This document shows positions 61,086-64,000 of a stretch of DNA of 64,000 bases, one piece after another; the stretch's first letter is position 1; each line of letters begins with the position of its first letter. The position numbers were made by a program, and so were the translations under genes. The notes under the pieces were generated by a model. That model was not told where the DNA came from. It did not search any database and saw nothing but the letters and a program-made list of their open reading frames with translations. The DNA is from Vicia villosa (taxonomy: Eukaryota; Streptophyta; Magnoliopsida; Fabales; Fabaceae): positions 12,098,930-12,162,929 of the forward strand of contig NC_081186.1 of assembly GCF_029867415.1 (NCBI RefSeq). Reading direction: 5' to 3'.

Positions 61086-62529
61086 ACAGACTCAACACAA
61101 GCCAGAAGGGGGGAGACACACGAAAACCAAACCACATAGGAGGACCAACGATTAGCCTAAGAAAACTCTGTTGAAATTTAAACTCACTCTTCCTCCAAGC
61201 TCTTCACCATCCAACCATTTCATAGCTTCAATACACAGTTTCCTCGACAACCACAGTATTCAACAATAGCAACCTTCATTCAGAATTAGATTCAAACTAC
61301 TTCACACATTCATCACCCACAAGCCTCAGCAACAAAAACACAGTATTACCTTCATCCCCATTCAGAACCACAACCCCTGTATCTACACAACCCAACCTCA
61401 CCAACATTCATCAACAGCAACAACACAACCGCGTTTAACACAGGCGCATCGTTTATCACTGATCAGCTCAGCATATCATCTCTACCTCGCGATCCCAATC
61501 AAGAGCAAGAAGATTTCAAAGGAGCATAAGAAGAGGAGCAGAACATTACCTACAAGCGTGATCGCCTCTGTCAAATCGGTATCTCATCTCATTCTCGATG
61601 TAAACATGTTATTGCATTTGTGTTAATCTTCTCGACCGTGATAGCTTGTATCGATTCTTCATTTCATCCCTAGATTTTGTTTTTATTCGTTTTGTTGACC
61701 TTATGCTGTGATATGTTTGCTTCGTCGTTGCCGTTCCGTTTTGGATTGTTGTTTATTTGTGTTTGTTGTTGTTCGAACGAGAGAACCATGAGCAGAGAAA
61801 TCGAGAGGGCTATCGAGAGAGACAGGCAGAGAGTGTTTTTGTTTGTTTCAATTCCGAGAGAGAATTTGGCGAGAGATATAGAGGATTTTGTGTGTTTGTA
61901 ACGTGAAAAGAGATGAAGCAGAGTGATGGAGAGGATTTTGAGAGTGAGGCGTGAAACCAAGTTCTAGGGAAGAGGCAGATTCCTCTTCATGTTTTTAGGG
62001 TTTATTTGTTCTTAATTAGCTCTTGGGCCTTTACCCGATCCACCCTTTTTTTTATCATCTCATCTCCGGGCTTGACTGTTGAATGAAGCCCATCACCTTT
62101 TTTGCTTTGCATACACCATGTACTAGCGTGACACCCCCTTTGGCTCACTGATTTCATTTTGGGCCAGCCTGAACTAGAGCCCAGCGCCCAGTTTTTTATC
62201 CACACCACCCCTATTTTGTTTTTTTAAGCCCATTTTTATTGTTATTTTGTTTTAATTGTTTTCTTATTATTATAATTATGATTTTGTTTATTCAAATAAA
62301 AATATAATATTAATATTGTGTAGTTTTAATTTTATTTCTATGATATAGCAAAGCACAACAAATAATTGTATTATGTAGGCTTGTTAGATTTTATTATTAA
62401 AATACCAAAAAACATTATATTCATCTCATTCAAAAAATAAATAAACCTTGGTCCAATGCCAAGTCGTTTCAATAATTTCTCGATCCAAAGTCGAGTTTTC
62501 TTTTCAAAAACCTTTTTCTTAAACCGAAA

Positions 62530-63160
62530 GATCGAGTGACAAGAAGTGTACACCTCTTGAATACCTCGATTCTTTTGGATTAACACTTTTTTTAAACCTT
62601 TCTTTAATTAAATCGAAAGATCTTGTGACAAGGGGTGAACACCTCTTGAATACCCTGATCTTTTGAAGCTAAAACACATTAATAAAATCAAAGTGATCAA
62701 GTGACAAGAAGTGCACACCTCTTGAATACCTTCGATCCTTTGAATCAAACAATAAAAAACTTTCTTAAATAAATCGAGAAATCAAGTGACAAGAAGTGCA
62801 CACCTCTTGAATACCTTGATTTTCTTGAACCAAAACTCTTTAATTAATCAAAGTGATCCTGTGACAAGAAGTGCACACCTCTTGAATACCTTGATCCTTT
62901 GAATCAAAATACATCAATCAAACCAAGAGATTGAGTGACAAGGGGTGCACACCTCTTGAATACCTTGATCTTTTGAATCTAAAACACTTAATCAAACCAA
63001 AAGATCCTGTGACAAGGGGTGAACACCTCTTGAATACCTTGATCTTTTGAATTAAAATACATTAATCAAACCGAAAGATCTTGTGACAAGAAGTGCACAC
63101 CTCTTGAATACCTTGATCTTTTGAAACGAATTAATTAACAAGGACAACAAGTGACAATGG
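62530..63160 (+). repeat. LTR D: nine degenerate 74-89-bp tandem units
   Basis: The core GATC-GTGACAAG-GTGCACACCTCTTGAATACC recurs starting near 62530, 62619, 62695, 62781, 62855, 62929, 63003, 63077 and 63142. The last unit is degenerate (GTGACAATGGGGCTCGC). Four successive spacings are exactly 74 bp. Confidence 0.9.
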
Positions 63161-63743
63161 GGCTCGCTCCTGTTCAATACCTTGGGTAAAGACGCGCTAG
63201 GTGAACACCTATGCTCAATCCTTTGCTAAATGTCCCTTTAAAACACAATCTCAATTTCAATCGAACTTGTTTGCCTCATGGCTTTTAAAACTCTTTTCAT
63301 AAACGAGACACTTATCCAATTTTCAATACGAACATACTTCCACATGTGAAGATCGAACATCTTCCACTCGAATGCGATGATGGCCAAAATCATGTCTTAT
63401 CTTGATTTAGTCATCCATTCTTGTAGTGATATCATATCCATGTGCGTGTAGTATTTCCATTTGAAAGCGATCGAGTACCTCTCGCTAAAATCAACCAACA
63501 AAACTTTTCGTGGTTCTAGCCCGAACTACGATTGCTCTGACTTTCCCATTGCACTAGGGAATACGTAGGCACAAGATACAAACGTCTTGGCGAGCATAAT
63601 AATAAAAAATCATTTTTTTTTTCATAATAATAAAAAACCCTAAAAAACATTTCTTTCATCTTTTCTCGAATAATAAGCTAAAGAACACAAACATTACGCA
63701 AACATTACACTAACACTCAAACACTAAACTAACTAAATGGGTC

Positions 63744-63789
63744 CCATCGAGTACGATGGAGGTGAGGGGTGCTAATACCTTCCCCTTGC
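63744..63789 (+). promoter_or_regulatory. LTR D: conserved double hairpin
   Basis: CCATCG-AGTA-CGATGG (63744-63759), then GTGAGGGG (63762-63769), 12-nt loop TGCTAATACCTT, CCCCTTGC (63782-63789). The second stem closes with two G-U wobbles, expected for RNA rather than DNA pairing. Confidence 0.78.
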
Positions 63790-63902
63790 TTAACCGACTC
63801 CCGAACCCTAATTTGGTTGCAAACGACCATCTTATCCGTTTCTTTTTATCTGTGGGTTTTATCGATATTTTCCCTTTCCTTCTTGGAATAAATAAAGTTC
63901 GG

Positions 63903-63912
63903 TGGCGACTCT
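63903..63912 (+). promoter_or_regulatory. LTR D: PBS-like decamer
   Basis: TGGCGACTCT, followed by G as in the PBS; 51 nt before the LTR end. Confidence 0.7.
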
Positions 63913-63968
63913 GTTGTACTTCGAGTGCGTGAAAGCGCGTCGAGTCACATTTTTACCGCTACAGAAAG

Positions 63969-63986
63969 TGGCGACTCTGCTGGGGA
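63969..63986 (+). promoter_or_regulatory. Element D: primer-binding site
   Basis: TGGCGACTCTGCTGGGGA, 5 nt (GAAAG) after the LTR end. The internal region runs off the window. Confidence 0.93.
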
Positions 63987-64000
63987 CAATCCTAAGAGAG

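Larger units (their letters stand above)
60255..63963 (+). mobile_element. Element D: 5' LTR (plus strand), 3,709 bp
   Basis: Begins TGTCGCACCCCAATTTTTGA and ends TTTTTACCGCTACA, followed by a PBS. A CTATAAAAAC box at 61078-61087 gives a U3 of about 0.8 kb. It carries tandem repeats (62530-63160), an ATACGTAGGC motif (63560-63569) shared with LTR C, the double hairpin and the PBS-like decamer. The element continues past the right edge. Confidence 0.92.

Noticed and set aside
60779..61174. 131-codon plus-strand frame in LTR D
   Set aside because: Lies in the U3/leader, low-complexity composition, no family landmarks.

Overview
The window is plant nuclear DNA made almost entirely of nested LTR retrotransposons of the giant Ogre/Tat (Ty3/gypsy) type. 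The assignment rests on LTRs of 3.2-4.8 kb, a TGGCGACTCTGCTGGGGA primer-binding site (PBS) beside three LTRs, an extra ORF upstream of gag, and Ogre-like gag, protease and RT remains. Abundance of such elements suggests a legume of the pea/vetch tribe (Fabeae); that is inference. I found no intact host gene, rRNA or tRNA. The only gene-like host sequence is one possible captured exon inside an LTR (11032-11264).

Layout. Element F (1-8679, minus) is a decayed autonomous-type Ogre: ORF1, gag, protease, RT. It runs off the left edge and carries a hAT-like DNA transposon in gag. Element C (minus) sits in the F leader: 3' LTR 8680-13212, then internal DNA 13213-15526 and 56282-60254. Element A (15527-56281, minus) is inserted in C with 5-bp target duplication (TSD) CATTG. 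Its 3' LTR was hit by a plus-strand solo LTR, E (17755-20941, TSD GTAGC). Its internal region was hit by B (22946-46007, TSD GCTGT), now a tandem array LTR-int-LTR-int-LTR-partial int with a period near 8.73 kb. Element D (60255 to the right edge, plus) is a further Ogre 5' LTR plus PBS inserted in C. Nesting is therefore F > C > A > (B, E), with D also in C.

A, B and C appear to be related non-autonomous elements. None shows protease, RT or integrase here. They keep ORF1 (A only), one or more copies of a small gag-derived CX2HX5HX4C zinc module (three in A, one in B, degenerate copies in C), a conserved non-coding block, an array of motifs complementary to the PBS, tandem repeats, and an unusual polypurine tract (PPT). 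They presumably rely on proteins of autonomous Ogres; that is inference.

The most interesting signal is in the LTRs. Five LTR families (A-E) carry two adjacent hairpins 120-220 nt before the LTR 3' end. The stems differ between families by compensatory changes and the loop is conserved. A 10-nt copy of the PBS lies between the hairpins and the LTR end. Other notable structures are a 68-bp perfect inverted repeat with an inverted internal segment in the F protease, and a B array whose outer LTR is reduced to 13 bp by a microhomology deletion.
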